64,000 nucleotides of DNA, from the NCBI GenBank assembly GCA_038501625.1, contig JAZAYU010000001.1:2232001-2296000 (forward strand), read 5' to 3'. The notes beneath the pieces were generated by a model, which was given only the letters and a program-made list of their open reading frames with translations, ran no database searches and was not told the DNA's origin. The first letter of the stretch is position 1. Each line of letters starts with the position of its first letter. Shown piece by piece: positions 46,820 to 58,014 of the stretch. The stretch is from Corbicula japonica (taxonomy: Eukaryota > Mollusca > Bivalvia > Venerida > Cyrenidae). The position numbers were made by a program, and so were the translations under genes.

Positions 46820-48300
46820 AAGTGAAATATGCATATCAGGAATCGCCACACTCACAAAACACAGCCTCCGCACTCAGAGATAAAGAAGAAAGGAAAAGAG
46901 AAGCTCGATTTGTTTCTTTTATCCCTGTCGTCGTGTTCTTGCTTATTTGACTCCAGGAGCTCTAGTCTCAGTAAGATCATTGAGTTCTGGCCCATTTGGC
47001 TTTGCAATGCTATTAGCTTCTAACGTTTTATATATGTTTGTGTGCTTTTGCATGCACCATTATTAAGCTGATGGGTGAGATGGAGTTATTTCACCAAGAC
47101 AGCTTGTACTTGTTTGTTGAAATGAGAACCTGTTGGGGCAACTGTGAGGTTAGGGCACCCTAGAACCTGGTTTAAACCCCCCAGTGGTGATTTGTTTTGC
47201 CACTGACCGTTCCAATGAGGTAACCCCAATGGTTCTCTTTTTCGTTAATTGTTTGTGACGTCTTATTTGAATTTACTTACTTCTTTTTCGCTGCTTAAAT
47301 TGGCGTCACAAATCACTAAATGCCGCCGGCCGACGTTGTAAATATAAAGATCGGCCGGTGGCAGGACTGCGCAGTTACGACCGGCCGGCGGCAGTCGGCA
47401 TTTTAGACGTTGCCAGCAAGCAGCTGAGATTTGAAGAAAAAGTTAAATTTCTGGCGACGTCGTGGCGATTTTTCTTTTTTTGCAAATCGGCAGGTGGCAG
47501 GGCGGGCGCATTTTTTGTTCGCGCGGTGGCAGGCAAGTGGCAGGCGGGGCGCAGTGCGATTTTTCCTCCGCGATCGAGACCTCAAGAGTCTACAAAAATC
47601 GGCCGGTGACTGCTAGAAACTAACTGCTACTCTCCAGCACCTGGCCTGCCATCGCTCTGCCACCGACATGCAACAGCCCGATTTCAATATAATTGCCGGT
47701 GGCAGCGCGGAGGCTGGGAGGCGGTAGTCAATGTCGTTAGGTGGCAGGACTGTGATCTGCCGATTTCAGACTACCAGACATTAGTTTAAAATGAATTGAC
47801 TATTACCATACATAACAGTTCCCATGGCGTTCTTAATTGCACCAGATCGACTAAGAGACTTAAGAATAGCGGAGTTAAGATGGTGGCTTCGAAGAAATGA
47901 ACGAAGACAGCAGTTTGTTCTTGAGAGCGGTGGCAGCTAGATCGCCCAATCGCGGCCGGCGGCAGTTGTAAATGGGCTGTTCCCCGCCAGGTCGCAGGGC
48001 GGTGGCAGTTTAATTCTAGCTGCCGCCGCCCTGCCACCTAACTGCGACTTGCCGGATATTTTGGGGTGTCACGTTTCCCGCGAGCCTTTGAAACCAACTG
48101 CGCCGACAGGCGGCATCATTTTGGCAGTTATATGTGACTGCTCTCAGCGATGTGTAAAAAATTGACCGGCGGCAGCCTACTTCACGACTCTGCCGATGTC
48201 TTAAATCGGTCGGCGCAATTTAGCAATTGTGACGCTAGCATTAGGGAGGCTGTGTTTTGTGTGTGGCGATTCCTGATATGCATATGTCACTTTTGTATGT
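46820..48300 (+). mobile_element. Repeat A, most complete copy (TIR-bounded) with nested insertion
   Basis: The left end GTGAAATATGCATATCAGGA, through CACACTCACAAAACACAGCC, is the inverse of the right end at 48240-48290 (GGCTGTGTTTTGTG, GATTCCTGATATGCATATGT). The body holds TTTGGCTTTGCAATGCTATT, GTGAGGTTAGGGCACCCTAG, GCCACTGACCGTTCCAATGA and TTCTTTTTCGCTGC. Between CGCTGC and GGAGGCTGTG a GC-rich element is inserted. Without it the copy is about 540 bp. No protein is encoded, so it is a non-autonomous TIR transposon by structure. Confidence 0.8.
47301..48237. mobile_element. GC-rich TIR element nested in Repeat A
   Basis: The left end TGGCGTCACAAATCACTAAA, with TGCCGCCGGCCGA, is mirrored by TCGGTCGGCGCAATTTAGCA and ATTGTGACGC on the right. 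The interior (~940 bp) is far more GC-rich than its surroundings. It is filled with GGCGGCAG, GGTGGCAGG, CGGCCGG and CTGCCACC motifs in both orientations. Frames of 60-83 codons on both strands overlap each other and look like composition artefacts. Confidence 0.8.
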
Positions 48301-48488
48301 TATGTATGTTTTTAAGTACGCAATTTGTTTTAACTATTTCATGTTAATTTGTGTGTTTTGTGTGTTTTTCTCCATTGTTTGACCTATGTTCACCGTGATT
48401 ATGTGCACTTCATGATGTAAACTATATTCGTTTATATTGAATTCTATTCTAAATGTTGTCAACTTTGGGCATCAGTGGTAGCGAAAGT

Positions 48489-48605
48489 CTACTACTACTA
48501 CTACTACTACTACTGCTGCTGCTGCTACTGCTACTGCTGCTGCTGCTTCTGCTGCTGCTGCTACTGCTACTGCTACTGCTACTACTACTACTACTACTAC
48601 TACTC

Positions 48606-48693
<88 letters not shown>

Positions 48694-48708
48694 ATAATAA
48701 TAATAATA
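48489..48708. repeat. CTA/CTG triplet microsatellite, ~220 bp
   Basis: Uninterrupted triplet phase from CTACTACTA through mixed CTG/CTA to AATAATAAT. The long Leu or Tyr runs seen on translation are repeat artefacts. Confidence 0.97.
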
Positions 48709-49980
48709 TAATGACGGAACTCAGTAACGATAAACACTGTAAACAATGTTCACGGCGGATTTAAAAATGTTCAAATCAAAAAAATAAACATACACGAGTT
48801 TCATCAGTTAGTATTACTCAGTTTAAATACTTGCATTTGAAAGTTTCAATGATTGTGCATCACCTTATACGAATGAATCATGAATCGCCACACTCACTAG
48901 AGTGTCACAACCTCCTAGAATGTCACTGGCGTCCTGGTTTTGATACAGGAAACCCAAGAGATGCTGACAGTATAAGGATATAGTATTTTGATCTGATGAC
49001 CACCATATATTCAATGAAATAAATTTATTACTGTTTTATAAGATTTAGCGGAATTATACCTCTGGCGAATATGACATATCACTGGTTATCCTATGACCGC
49101 TTTGACGGATGGGAAGCTGTTGACTGACGTTTCCCTTCACAGTCTCTGGCGTCCTGGTACTTCGAGTGAATATCCACTTTCCGGAAATATTCAAACCTTG
49201 ATTTATCAATTCATATTTATCAGCGGAACCCTCTGGCCAATCAAAAAGCTCCGCTAATCTGAGCGCAAACTATATCTCTACCCTACTAACATAAGTAGAT
49301 CCGCTAGAATTTCGTCAAAGTGACAATTTTCAGCTGTTACTAAATATGGAGACAAAAGAGTATGGATTGATTGTTAATCAGGAGACGACAGGCTAACAAA
49401 ATGTACTTGTGGCGGATATCAGGGAATCGGTATACATTTGGCCGTCTTCAGTCATCACTGCACGTTCATCGATAAAAAAAGAATTATCAAAATCTCTCTA
49501 ACGACAAAACGCGGTTTGATGAAACTTTGCACAAAAATGTTATCAGTTTATCTTTATTTTGCATATGATAAAACACGTTAGAACAGTAAAAACAAAAAAT
49601 AAAAAAAAACAAATATTTTCATAAATTCTATTTACATAAACTCACAAAAACTAAACACACAAAACATAATTTTAAATCCCCACATGGGTTATATGATACT
49701 GACAACAATAAATTGTTTCATTTTGACTTTCATTTGTAATATTAATTATTTTTAATGAGATTTTTGTTCAAAATTGCTTGACCTTCCTGGTCGCTTTCTG
49801 GTCAAGTTAGTAAGTGACAAACGTTTACTTCTCTCGTCATAATTGAAAGTGCTTAAAAAAAGACGTAACCTTTTGTTTTTAGGATCATTTTACCAACGCG
49901 TTCATTTAAAAAAGTGTTTTTTTGTTATTTTGTTGTGTTGAATTTATTTTAAGAGAATTTAGGGTATTGTTCGGTCAAGC
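48709..49980. other. spacer, nothing recognised
   Basis: Two phrases, CACTGGCGTCCTGG (about 48925) and CTCTGGCGTCCTGG (about 49143), hint at an old duplication. No gene is recognised. Confidence 0.4.
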
Positions 49981-50508
49981 AATTTTTCAAGCCTGGTGAT
50001 TAACCAATCTACAGTTGATCATTATGCTTATCTATTTGATTGCACGACGGTGGCAGGGTTTAAAGAGTTGATGAATGTTTATAGGAAAATCTTTTTAAAG
50101 AACCTAGAAGCTTGATTTGTTTATCCCTGACATCGTGTTGTTGCTGATTCCACCCCAGGTGCTCTGGTCTCGGTAAGGTCATTGAGTACCCGCCCCTTTG
50201 GCTTTTTAATGCTATTAGCTTCTTATGTTTTATATGTTTGTGTGCTTTTGCATGCAACTTTGTAAAGCTGATGGGTGGGTTGGAGTTACTTCACTAAGAC
50301 AAGTTTTGCTTGTTTTGTGATATGAGAACCTGTTGGGGCAAGTGTGAGGTGGGTGCACCCTAGAACCTGGTTTAAACCCCCAGTGGTTATTTGTTTTGCC
50401 ACTGACCGTTCCAGCCGGTATCCCCAAAGGTTCTCTTTTTCGTTAAATGTTTGTGGCGTACAACTTGAATTGACATAATTATAACAAGTATGCTCTCTCT
50501 CTCTCTTT

Positions 50509-50546
<38 letters not shown>

Positions 50547-50640
50547 TCCTTTCTTCTTTTTCGCTGCGTGAGGAGGCTGTGTTTTGTGAGTGGCGATTCC
50601 TGATATGCATATATTACTTTTTTATATATGAACATGTTGG
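49981..50640 (+). repeat. Repeat A, long copy
   Basis: Runs from CTACAGTTGATCATTATGCT through CTCTGGTCTCGGTAAGGTCA, AGCTGATGGGTGGGTTGGAG and TGCCACTGACCGTTCCAGCC, a CT microsatellite (50493-50546) and the right end GATTCCTGATATGCATATAT. Confidence 0.9.
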
Positions 50641-50930
50641 GGGGAAATGTGAGGTTGGTGTTCCACAGAACATGTTTAAAACCTCCAAACCTACCTTAAA
50701 CTCCAAAATTGATTTGCCACTGACCGTTACAAGGTATAACATTGCTTTCTACGCCTCTCTACTTTTAGACTGTATAGAGAGGCTGTGCCTGCTGGATGTG
50801 GCCATTCCTGATGTGCATATTTCTCATTTTTAATTGTCTTTCTGAAATTACTCCAACCCACCGATCTAATCGAAAAGTTTGCATGCAAAAGCACACAAAC
50901 ACATAAATCATAAATCTTACATAAAAGAAC
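50641..50930. repeat. two Repeat A fragments, tail to tail
   Basis: A + piece ends in GGCCATTCCTGATGTGCATA (about 50822). A - piece begins TGAAATTACTCCAACCCACC (about 50845) and ends in CACACAAACACATAAATC. Confidence 0.8.
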
Positions 50931-51019
50931 TGGCTGTATAAAACTTTGTTGCAATAGTGATTTTGAGTGCACCTGTATACTTGCATTACATCTAGGTTAA
51001 TGCGATAAAACTGGCAAAC

Positions 51020-51670
51020 GGTTTTCTGCTGATGGCAGGGTTGGAGTTATTTCTTAAAGACAACTTATAATTGTTTGTTGATTTGAGACACTGTTGGTGC
51101 AAGTGTGTGGTTGGTGAACCATAGAACCTGGTTAAAACCTCCAGTGGCAAATTACATTGTGAGTTTATGATGGTTTATGGGGAAATATAAAAGAAATTTG
51201 AATCTCGATTTGTTTTTTTATCCCTCTTATCGTGTTCTTGCTGATTTGAATCAAGGTACTCTGGTAACGGTAAGATCATTGAGTACTCGCCCCTTTGGCT
51301 TTGCAATGTCATTAGCTTCTTATGTTTCATATGTGTGGGTGCTTTTGCATGCAACATTGTTCAGCTGATGAGTGGGTGGGGATTATTTCATCAAGTCAAT
51401 ATTTTTTTTTTGATATGAAAACCTGCTGGGGACAAGTGTGTGGTTGGTGCATCCTTTGAACCTTGTTTAAATCCCAAGTGGTAAATTGTTTTCCCACTGA
51501 CCGTACCAAGGCGGTGACCCATCAGGTTCTAATTTTTGTTAATTGTTTGTGGTGCCTGTTTTGAAATTAGTCATTTTATAGAACATGCTCTCCCTCTCTT
51601 CCTCTCTCTTCTAGCGTGTGTGGGGAGGCTACGTCTTCTGAATGATGCAATTCCTGATATTAGTTTTTAC
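51020..51670 (+). repeat. Repeat A copies
   Basis: A partial copy (GGTTGGAGTTATTTCTTAAA to CCAGTGGCAAATTACATTGT) is followed by a fuller copy from about 51230 to the right end near TGCAATTCCTGATATTAGTT. Confidence 0.85.
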
Positions 51671-52284
51671 TTTTGTTTAACTTACACATTCTTTAACTTC
51701 TGGGAAATCTCCAATCTCACTTTTGTCAAATATAACAAACTTTTAGATCTGATTACGGTTCATAATTAACGTATATTATATATATTGGTTTTCCGCGAAA
51801 ACTATTTAAGTAACGTCAACATAGGAAGCATGATAACGTTGCGGTTTTAAGGAAATGGTTTAATTCAGATTGGAACATCTGAACAAGGTGTTTTTTCTTT
51901 AAGCGATGTTGCAACATCAGTAAAAAGAACTTGAAAAATTGCTCACATTTTCAGAGTAAGTTATTTCAATATCGACAATATTTTACTGGTTATTAGCTGA
52001 TTTGCGACCATTTTAGCGATTTGAATTCTTTATATATTTTCCAAATAGTGCTAGGGTTGTTTTTGGTGCCATATCTCTAGTTATGTCTTTTACATGTTTG
52101 TATTTATGTGCTTGTTAAGTTCATATTGATGTTAGATGGAATGGTTGTACATGTATTCATGCTCTTGCCATGTTTGTCCAAGAAGTTTATAAAGAAAAGT
52201 TCATACAAGAATCAACAGCCTTATTTGAATCAGTTTCATTAAAGATAGTTGTCCAGTCCATACTTTGTAAATTTTCTGGGAAAT
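51671..52284. other. spacer, nothing recognised
   Basis: AT-rich DNA with no supported feature. Confidence 0.35.
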
Positions 52285-52630
52285 TCTCGTGTGCTTTTGC
52301 ATGCAACATTATTGAGCTGATTGGTGGGTTGAAGTTATTTCACCAAGACAATTTGTGCTTGTGTGTTGATATGAGAATCTGTTGGGAAAAGTGTGAGGTT
52401 GGAGCACCCTAGAACCTTGTTTAAACCCCAATGGCAAATTGTTTTCCCACTGACCGATCCAATGCGGTAACCCCAAGGGTTCTCATTTTCGTTAATCGTT
52501 TGTGTGATGTCTTGTTTGAAATTGATATTCTTATGAACACATGCTCTCTCTTCCTTTCTACTCTTTCGCTGCGTTGGGAGGCTGTGATTTTTTAGTGTGG
52601 CGATTCCTGGTATGCAAATTTCACCATTTT
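52285..52630 (+). repeat. Repeat A, 5'-truncated copy
   Basis: Runs from TCGTGTGCTTTTGCATGCAA to GATTCCTGGTATGCAAATTT. Confidence 0.9.
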
Positions 52631-53674
52631 TCGTTATTGAATTTTAATGATCTGTACGTTTATATAAACTGATGTGAATTGCTTTGATTTCAATAATTTG
52701 TATTGCTGATGCAAAAAATTGGATAATTATCACTAATCCAATTTTAGGAACAGAATGTCGTATTAATATGATCAATAAGTGCTTTAACCTTTCTTGAGTC
52801 GGAATATTAATAATTTGTGTAAACCAGAGGCCTGTCATATAATAAGTCTAATTTAATGTGAAAATTTAAAAGATCGCTATTCATATCGCCTAAAATAACT
52901 ATTTCTTTTTCCTCTAATTGTGGAACCTCTAGATGAATGTCATCTTTCCTTTCCATTTTATTCTGGATTCAGGATGTCTTTGAGAGTATACAAGTTAAAA
53001 ATTGTCTTCTTTTTGTTTGTTTGCATTCCAACCAAACATATCCAATATTAATATTCTCTATATCTTTCCTCCGATTGCAGTTTAAATTATCTTTAACATA
53101 CACTAACAAAGGAAAGCTGTGTGTAGGAACGCTCTGTTCTCGGAGTGTGACAATTCTTGATTTGCATAGGTCACAGAAGGGCGCTGACTGTTTACAGTTA
53201 CTGTATTTTGTTGGTCACTAGTATTCATGTAATTTTGTTTCTCGTTATTGAACAGGAATGGAAGCGAGGTAGGTTCATTATTATTTGATACTGTTTGCAG
53301 TTACATGTCAACAGAAGACCAAAAAACGATAAAAATAACAACAACGGCTACGTCGACAACAACAACAACAATTATAATAACCAAGACTATATTTAATACC
53401 CATTTTAAATTTTAATTAACAATGAAGCCCCAAGTTATGTCAACATAACGCTATACATAATACATAAACAATTGAAAGTAGCTCAAAAATTAGAGCCATA
53501 GTAACAGATGACTTTCGAAAAGTACAGAGCTGGGTTAAGGAATACACAACTGATCGCAATCCGCTGATTATTTATATGAAGCAAGCATAAGCTACCCGAT
53601 ATTATTGTATGAATAATTTTATTTCATTATAGACTATCAGGAAAAAGCAGTTAACGTGATAGAAATTATGGGAG
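52631..53674. other. spacer, nothing recognised
   Basis: AT-rich with a short CAA-rich patch near 53340-53370. No gene is recognised. Confidence 0.35.
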
Positions 53675-53713
53675 CTCGCCTCCTATTTGAATTGACATAC
53701 TTATCACAAACAT

Positions 53714-53799
<86 letters not shown>

Positions 53800-53865
53800 G
53801 CTGCGTGGGGAGGCCGTGTTTTGTGAGTGTGGCGATTCCTGATATGCATATATTACTTTTTTCTG
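53675..53865 (+). repeat. Repeat A right end with expanded CT tract
   Basis: CTCCTATTTGAATTGACATA, then an ~80-bp pure CT microsatellite (53714-53795), then TTTCGCTGCGTGGGGAGGCC to the right end GATTCCTGATATGCATATAT. The microsatellite has grown from the element's own CT-rich spacer. Confidence 0.95.
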
Positions 53866-53947
53866 AAACTTAATTATATTTGTTTAAGAGACTTATTGCA
53901 ATTTAACCCTATATAGCGCGAAAACTGTCCAATCCGTAAAGAAGAAT

Positions 53948-54316
53948 ATGCCAATGAAACTAATAACGGACTATGACAGAGATGTATATTTTATGGGAGA
54001 CAGTAAATATATAAGAGAATTACATTTGAATGACCATAATCTATCTGAATTTCAAAAAAAAATGGAGATCATTTTTAGTCATGCCAAAAATTTTCTCACT
54101 AGTGACGTTAATTGGCTATTCATCACACTTAATCATCCACAATTTAATTGGCAAACAAGAAATGTTTCTCAAACAAATTGTTTGAGAAATTTAAAAAATA
54201 ACTTTAATTTCCGAATTTATTATAAGATAAACTTTAATGAACATCTGGAAACTAAACATTTGCCTAATACAAGCTATATACACGAACAAAAATCTTCTAT
54301 TAGTTATCAATTCTGA
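53948..54316 (+). other. 122-codon open frame convergent with GT92-5, status unclear
   Basis: A clean frame from ATG at 53948 (MPMKLITDYDRDVYFMGDSK) overlaps the GT92-5 stop codon region by 17 bp on the opposite strand. The homologous flank of GT92-4 keeps the same reading for about 40 codons (40097 onward), then shifts frame. No known domain is recognised. It is most likely non-coding 3' flank, but the length and the partial conservation make a small gene possible. Confidence 0.25.
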
Positions 54317-55823
54317 GTCCGAGGTCTGACCACACTTTCTGAACATTTTTTATCAAAACAAGACCAAATTTGTCTGGAACGAGTGTATCAACAATTCTAT
54401 CTTTCACTGGATATTTGTCGTTGCTAAGGTTTCTATAATGATGGAGATGAGCTATGTCTAACGAGACGACCTGTACTGTATGGCCTTTTGTGATTCCAGG
54501 TACCTCGTGGATCATTAATTTCGTCACTAATGACGTTCTTACGATATATTTAGATCTAATCTTAGGCGGGAATACTTTTTTCTCATGCTGAATTTTCTGT
54601 AGACTGGCTAACTTTAATTTATCTGCTATGTCTCCGTTTGGCACTGTAACATTTGTATTGTTCCACTCCTTATGGAAGAACACATTCCTGAATAAGTACG
54701 CTGCTGACTTCTGATTTAGCTTTTGCAACATTTCATTCCAGTTGTTGGTATCTTTTGAATGGGGAATTATGAATTCGTCGAGGTCGACATAGACGATGAA
54801 CTCCGATTCATACTGATTTCTATACAAACAATCGTGTAAAGCTGCAACTTGACCGATGTTATGGATTTCATTGAATTTCTTTATCAACTGATCGACCTTG
54901 ATTGGTATTTGCCACTGGAGAATATCCACTACGCCCCGCTCTGAGTAAAATTTCAACACCCGTTGAAAATCCTTTGTAGCTGAGGAATTATAAACTGTGA
55001 ATTTTTCTGCTCCAAGGATTTTATTTAATTCTATCCACTCAATTAATTGAGAGACGTCAGAGTAATTATATGTAAGTGGCCTCAGACAAACAGTGAAGTT
55101 TTGCCTCTTTACTCGGGATGTTATAGTAACCGGCTGCATCAAGTTTAGCGGACTTTCACAACGCTTGGCCGCCAACGAAATGTAAGATAGTACTTTCGAC
55201 GAGGGACATTTGCAGTAATATAAAACAGCACCATATCTGAAACGAGAAGCTAAAACATAATAATATAGATGAATAGGGAACTTTGAAAGCCATCGAACAC
55301 GACAAATATGAAAATATTGCAGGCTCAGTTTGATTGAGCCTGTTCATGGACAGCATTGGAAAAGAATATTACTGCCCGCGACGCCTAGCCCCGGGTTAGC
55401 GCAACTCAATATTTACACCAATAAACAGTACAATTTCGATCCATCCCACACGGGAATGTTCATATGACGGTGAACATGGAACCTTCAATGTGGTATTTTC
55501 AGACAAATACTATTCCATGATCAGCGGCGTATGGTCCCCCAGATAAAAGAATGGGTTTGCCCTAAACGAGAAAACAATGGGCGGAACTAAAAAGAATAAA
55601 ATTTTGACAGAAGATCTGAGAATTTAAATCCAGCATATCACAGAAAACGTCAAAGGCTAAATTTGAGAAGCAAGAAGTATATCCTTGGGGTGATTGACAA
55701 AATCTATATTGGCTGGGATATTGAGACCACCAGTCTTTAAACAGACCACAATATTAAAGCAAAAGTAATTTTAGAAGTACTTTAAACATATTACTTTTAA
55801 CATATGATAACAGCACTGATGAC

Positions 55824-55896
<73 letters not shown>

Positions 55897-56495
55897 AAGT
55901 ATTTTTTTAAAGATTTTTGGATCACATTTTGTTCTAATAACAGTATACATAAGAATAGTAAAAACCATCACACGTGTTGCACAGTTAAAAAGTAAGGTTG
56001 ATAAATCAGCAACAAGATAACTAGCAACACATGTAACATTAAGAATATTTCATACCGAAATCCGTGCACTTCTGCAAGCCTTGTTGTTGTTGCAGCTGAC
56101 TGCTCCATGCTAACAGTGTTGTTGTCCATATCAAACCAACACTGGCAATACATGGTCAACTTCTGCTGTGTCTGTATCCCTATAATGACAACATCCCGAG
56201 TTTCTCCATTCAGATACGCTGAAAACACATAAGCGTCCTTTTCCTGGTTAACTGGATACCAAAATTCTCCGGTTTTAAGCTTGCTCGGAAACACAATGCC
56301 CGTACAGTTGGACGTAATTCCGATTGTCTTCTCTACAATTCTAGAGTCAGGTGCAAATTTTAACTGATCGAAAATTTGAATGCCTAACCATTTTGTCATA
56401 TATGAGGATAAAGAATAATAACAAATAATAATCGCGGAAGATATAACTACAGCAATATAACACGCCTGCAGCACTTTGATGTTCATGGTAGACAT
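54300..56495 (-). CDS. GT92-5: complete GT92-family glycosyltransferase (458 aa)
   Basis: Closest relative of GT92-4, with the same two-exon structure: exon 1 56495-56056 ending TTTCG|GTATGA, exon 2 55236-54300 after TTTCAG, phase 2, Arg then YGAVLYYCKCPSS. The first ATG gives MSTMNIK; an alternative start three codons later matches GT92-4. The protein has a membrane anchor (about residues 9-30), WYPVNQEKDAYVFSAY, FTVCLRPLTYNYSD, WIELNKILGAEKFTVYN, the metal-binding DLD in YVDLDEFIIP (Asp298, Asp300), VTVPNGD and LHHYRNLSND. Compared with GT92-4, about 20 stem residues (the FGRKDAKTIESVVPSYAYVL region) are missing in frame, leaving GITSNCTG. The catalytic part is intact. Its intron holds repeat D and a GA microsatellite, and a mariner-like element sits 88 bp upstream of the ATG. 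Confidence 0.94.
55265..55475 (-). repeat. dispersed repeat D, copy 2, in the GT92-5 intron
   Basis: Inverted partner of 32715-32905 (GTTTGATTGAGCCTGTTCAT, CCTAGCCCCGGGTTAGCGCA). Confidence 0.8.
55525..55600 (+). repeat. short duplication shared with 58350-58430
   Basis: ATGGTCCCCCAGATAAAAGA and GAAAACAATGGGCGGAACTA recur with few changes at 58350-58430, upstream of the same gene. Confidence 0.8.
55826..55903. repeat. GA microsatellite in the GT92-5 intron
   Basis: About 78 bp of GA dinucleotides with one interruption. Confidence 0.97.
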
Positions 56496-56582
56496 AAATT
56501 CACTGTTTTTCAAAAGACACTGATGTTAACTAAAATATGAACACTGTATTTTAAGAAAACTCAGTTGAATAATAATATACTA

Positions 56583-57987
56583 CGAGGGATGATCCAAAAT
56601 AACGTAGACTTTTGTTATTGCATCTTTATTTGAAACACGTTCATAATAAATTATATACTAAATTCAACCAGAACACAAACGTAACAAACTGAGCTAAAAT
56701 ATTCATATGTTTAATAGATTTAAAAAGCGCGGCGCATATTTGAATAACCATGGTAACACGCAGGCGGCGCAGGCCATTGCCATTGTGCTTTATAAAGCAA
56801 ATACATGTACCTGTTAATATAAACAAAACTACTACTGGTAAAAGAGCCAAACTTCCCAACGTCAAAGCGCGGTATACGAATGATGTCATGCCAAAATTTT
56901 TCGTCATTCGGACTTTGCGTTTTAAAAGCAATCAATATTTAAGAGAGCTCTCACCAACGTGAAAACGTCAAAAATGTCGTCGTCAGATCGCCCAGAAATA
57001 CGCGCTTTTATAAAATTCCGCCATGATCTTTGAAAATCACCTCCTGAAAACCTAAAATAATTTAGCATACGCAAACGAAAATTTCCGTAAGCCGAGCTGT
57101 CGCTTTTAAGTGGTATCAGTGGGGTTTTACGGTCAGGAGAGCCATTACATAGGCATTGGGTGAGGGGAAAAATACAAAAATATCGGCGTTACGGCAACGA
57201 CGTCAAGCCAAGAGGCAATTGAGGCTGACAAAAGTTCAACTATTGTGGCGCTTTTCGAGATATTCTTGACTGGATGAGCGTGCAACGGATATTGCCGAAC
57301 AAATTACATATTTAAAGATATGTTAATAATAATTAACAAATTTGTTTTTCAAAAAATGTTTTTGTTCAGTACTTGAATCATTAAGAAGTCATACATTATC
57401 AATTTAGGAAATGAGCTATTTATTTTAATAACACTTGAGTAAACAACGACAGAGACTGTGTCCATAATCCAAACACTTGTTATATTATAACAAATACAAA
57501 TTTGTGATGAATTATTTTTACAGGTACACGCCCGTGGCTAAAGAACCGCAATACTGTGGGTATTGCATTCTCGGTCCTTTCTTCGGCGGTACAAGCGAGA
57601 AGAGACCAATTTTTTGATCGCCTCATAACCACTTGCGAGGCTTTGACCAGCAATAAAACACAGTTATGTTCGGTCAAAGGGTTCCCCGGCATGGCATTCC
57701 AATTACGTTGGTCTATTAAAAAATATTTGAATATACGCCGCTTCGCTAACGCTGCGCCCGTGAATTAACGTCGTTGACGTTGAGAGATCTAATTTGACGT
57801 GCGCCGGATAGCGCTTAGTGTATGATTTTAATTGCTCATAGTTTTTTTACGCAATGTTGTATTTTGCTGATATTTTGTAAAAATATGCTTGACATATTCC
57901 GATTTAAGCTTGTGTAATTTTATTTGTGGTATTTTGAATAATATAAAAACTATAACAAAAGTCTACGTTATTTTGGATCATCCCTCG
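56583..57987. mobile_element. mariner-like TIR element with TA borders
   Basis: Both ends carry the same ~36-bp inverted repeat beginning CGAGGGATGATCCAAAATAA. TA stands directly outside each end (56581-56582 and 57988-57989), which is the Tc1/mariner target duplication. The CGAGGG start and the 1405-bp length suit mariner. Around 57090-57300 the + strand reading vaguely recalls the mariner linker region but is full of stops and shifts, so the copy is inactive. The arms are near-identical, so it may be recently mobilised or gene-converted. Confidence 0.82.
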
Positions 57988-58014
57988 TATATGTGCATGT
58001 AAATGTACTATATG

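Noticed and set aside
47358..48037. Several 60-83-codon frames on both strands in the GC-rich element
   Set aside because: They overlap each other on both strands in biased GGCGGCAG-type sequence, with no domain and no consistent frame.
48453..48764. Frames encoding poly-Leu or poly-Tyr
   Set aside because: They are translations of the CTA/CTG microsatellite.
53637..53849. Arg-Glu repeat protein on the - strand
   Set aside because: Translation of the CT microsatellite within a Repeat A right end.
56641..57768. Frames of 70-96 codons inside the mariner-like element
   Set aside because: None shows the mariner DD(34)D catalytic layout. The interior is too degenerate to call a transposase.
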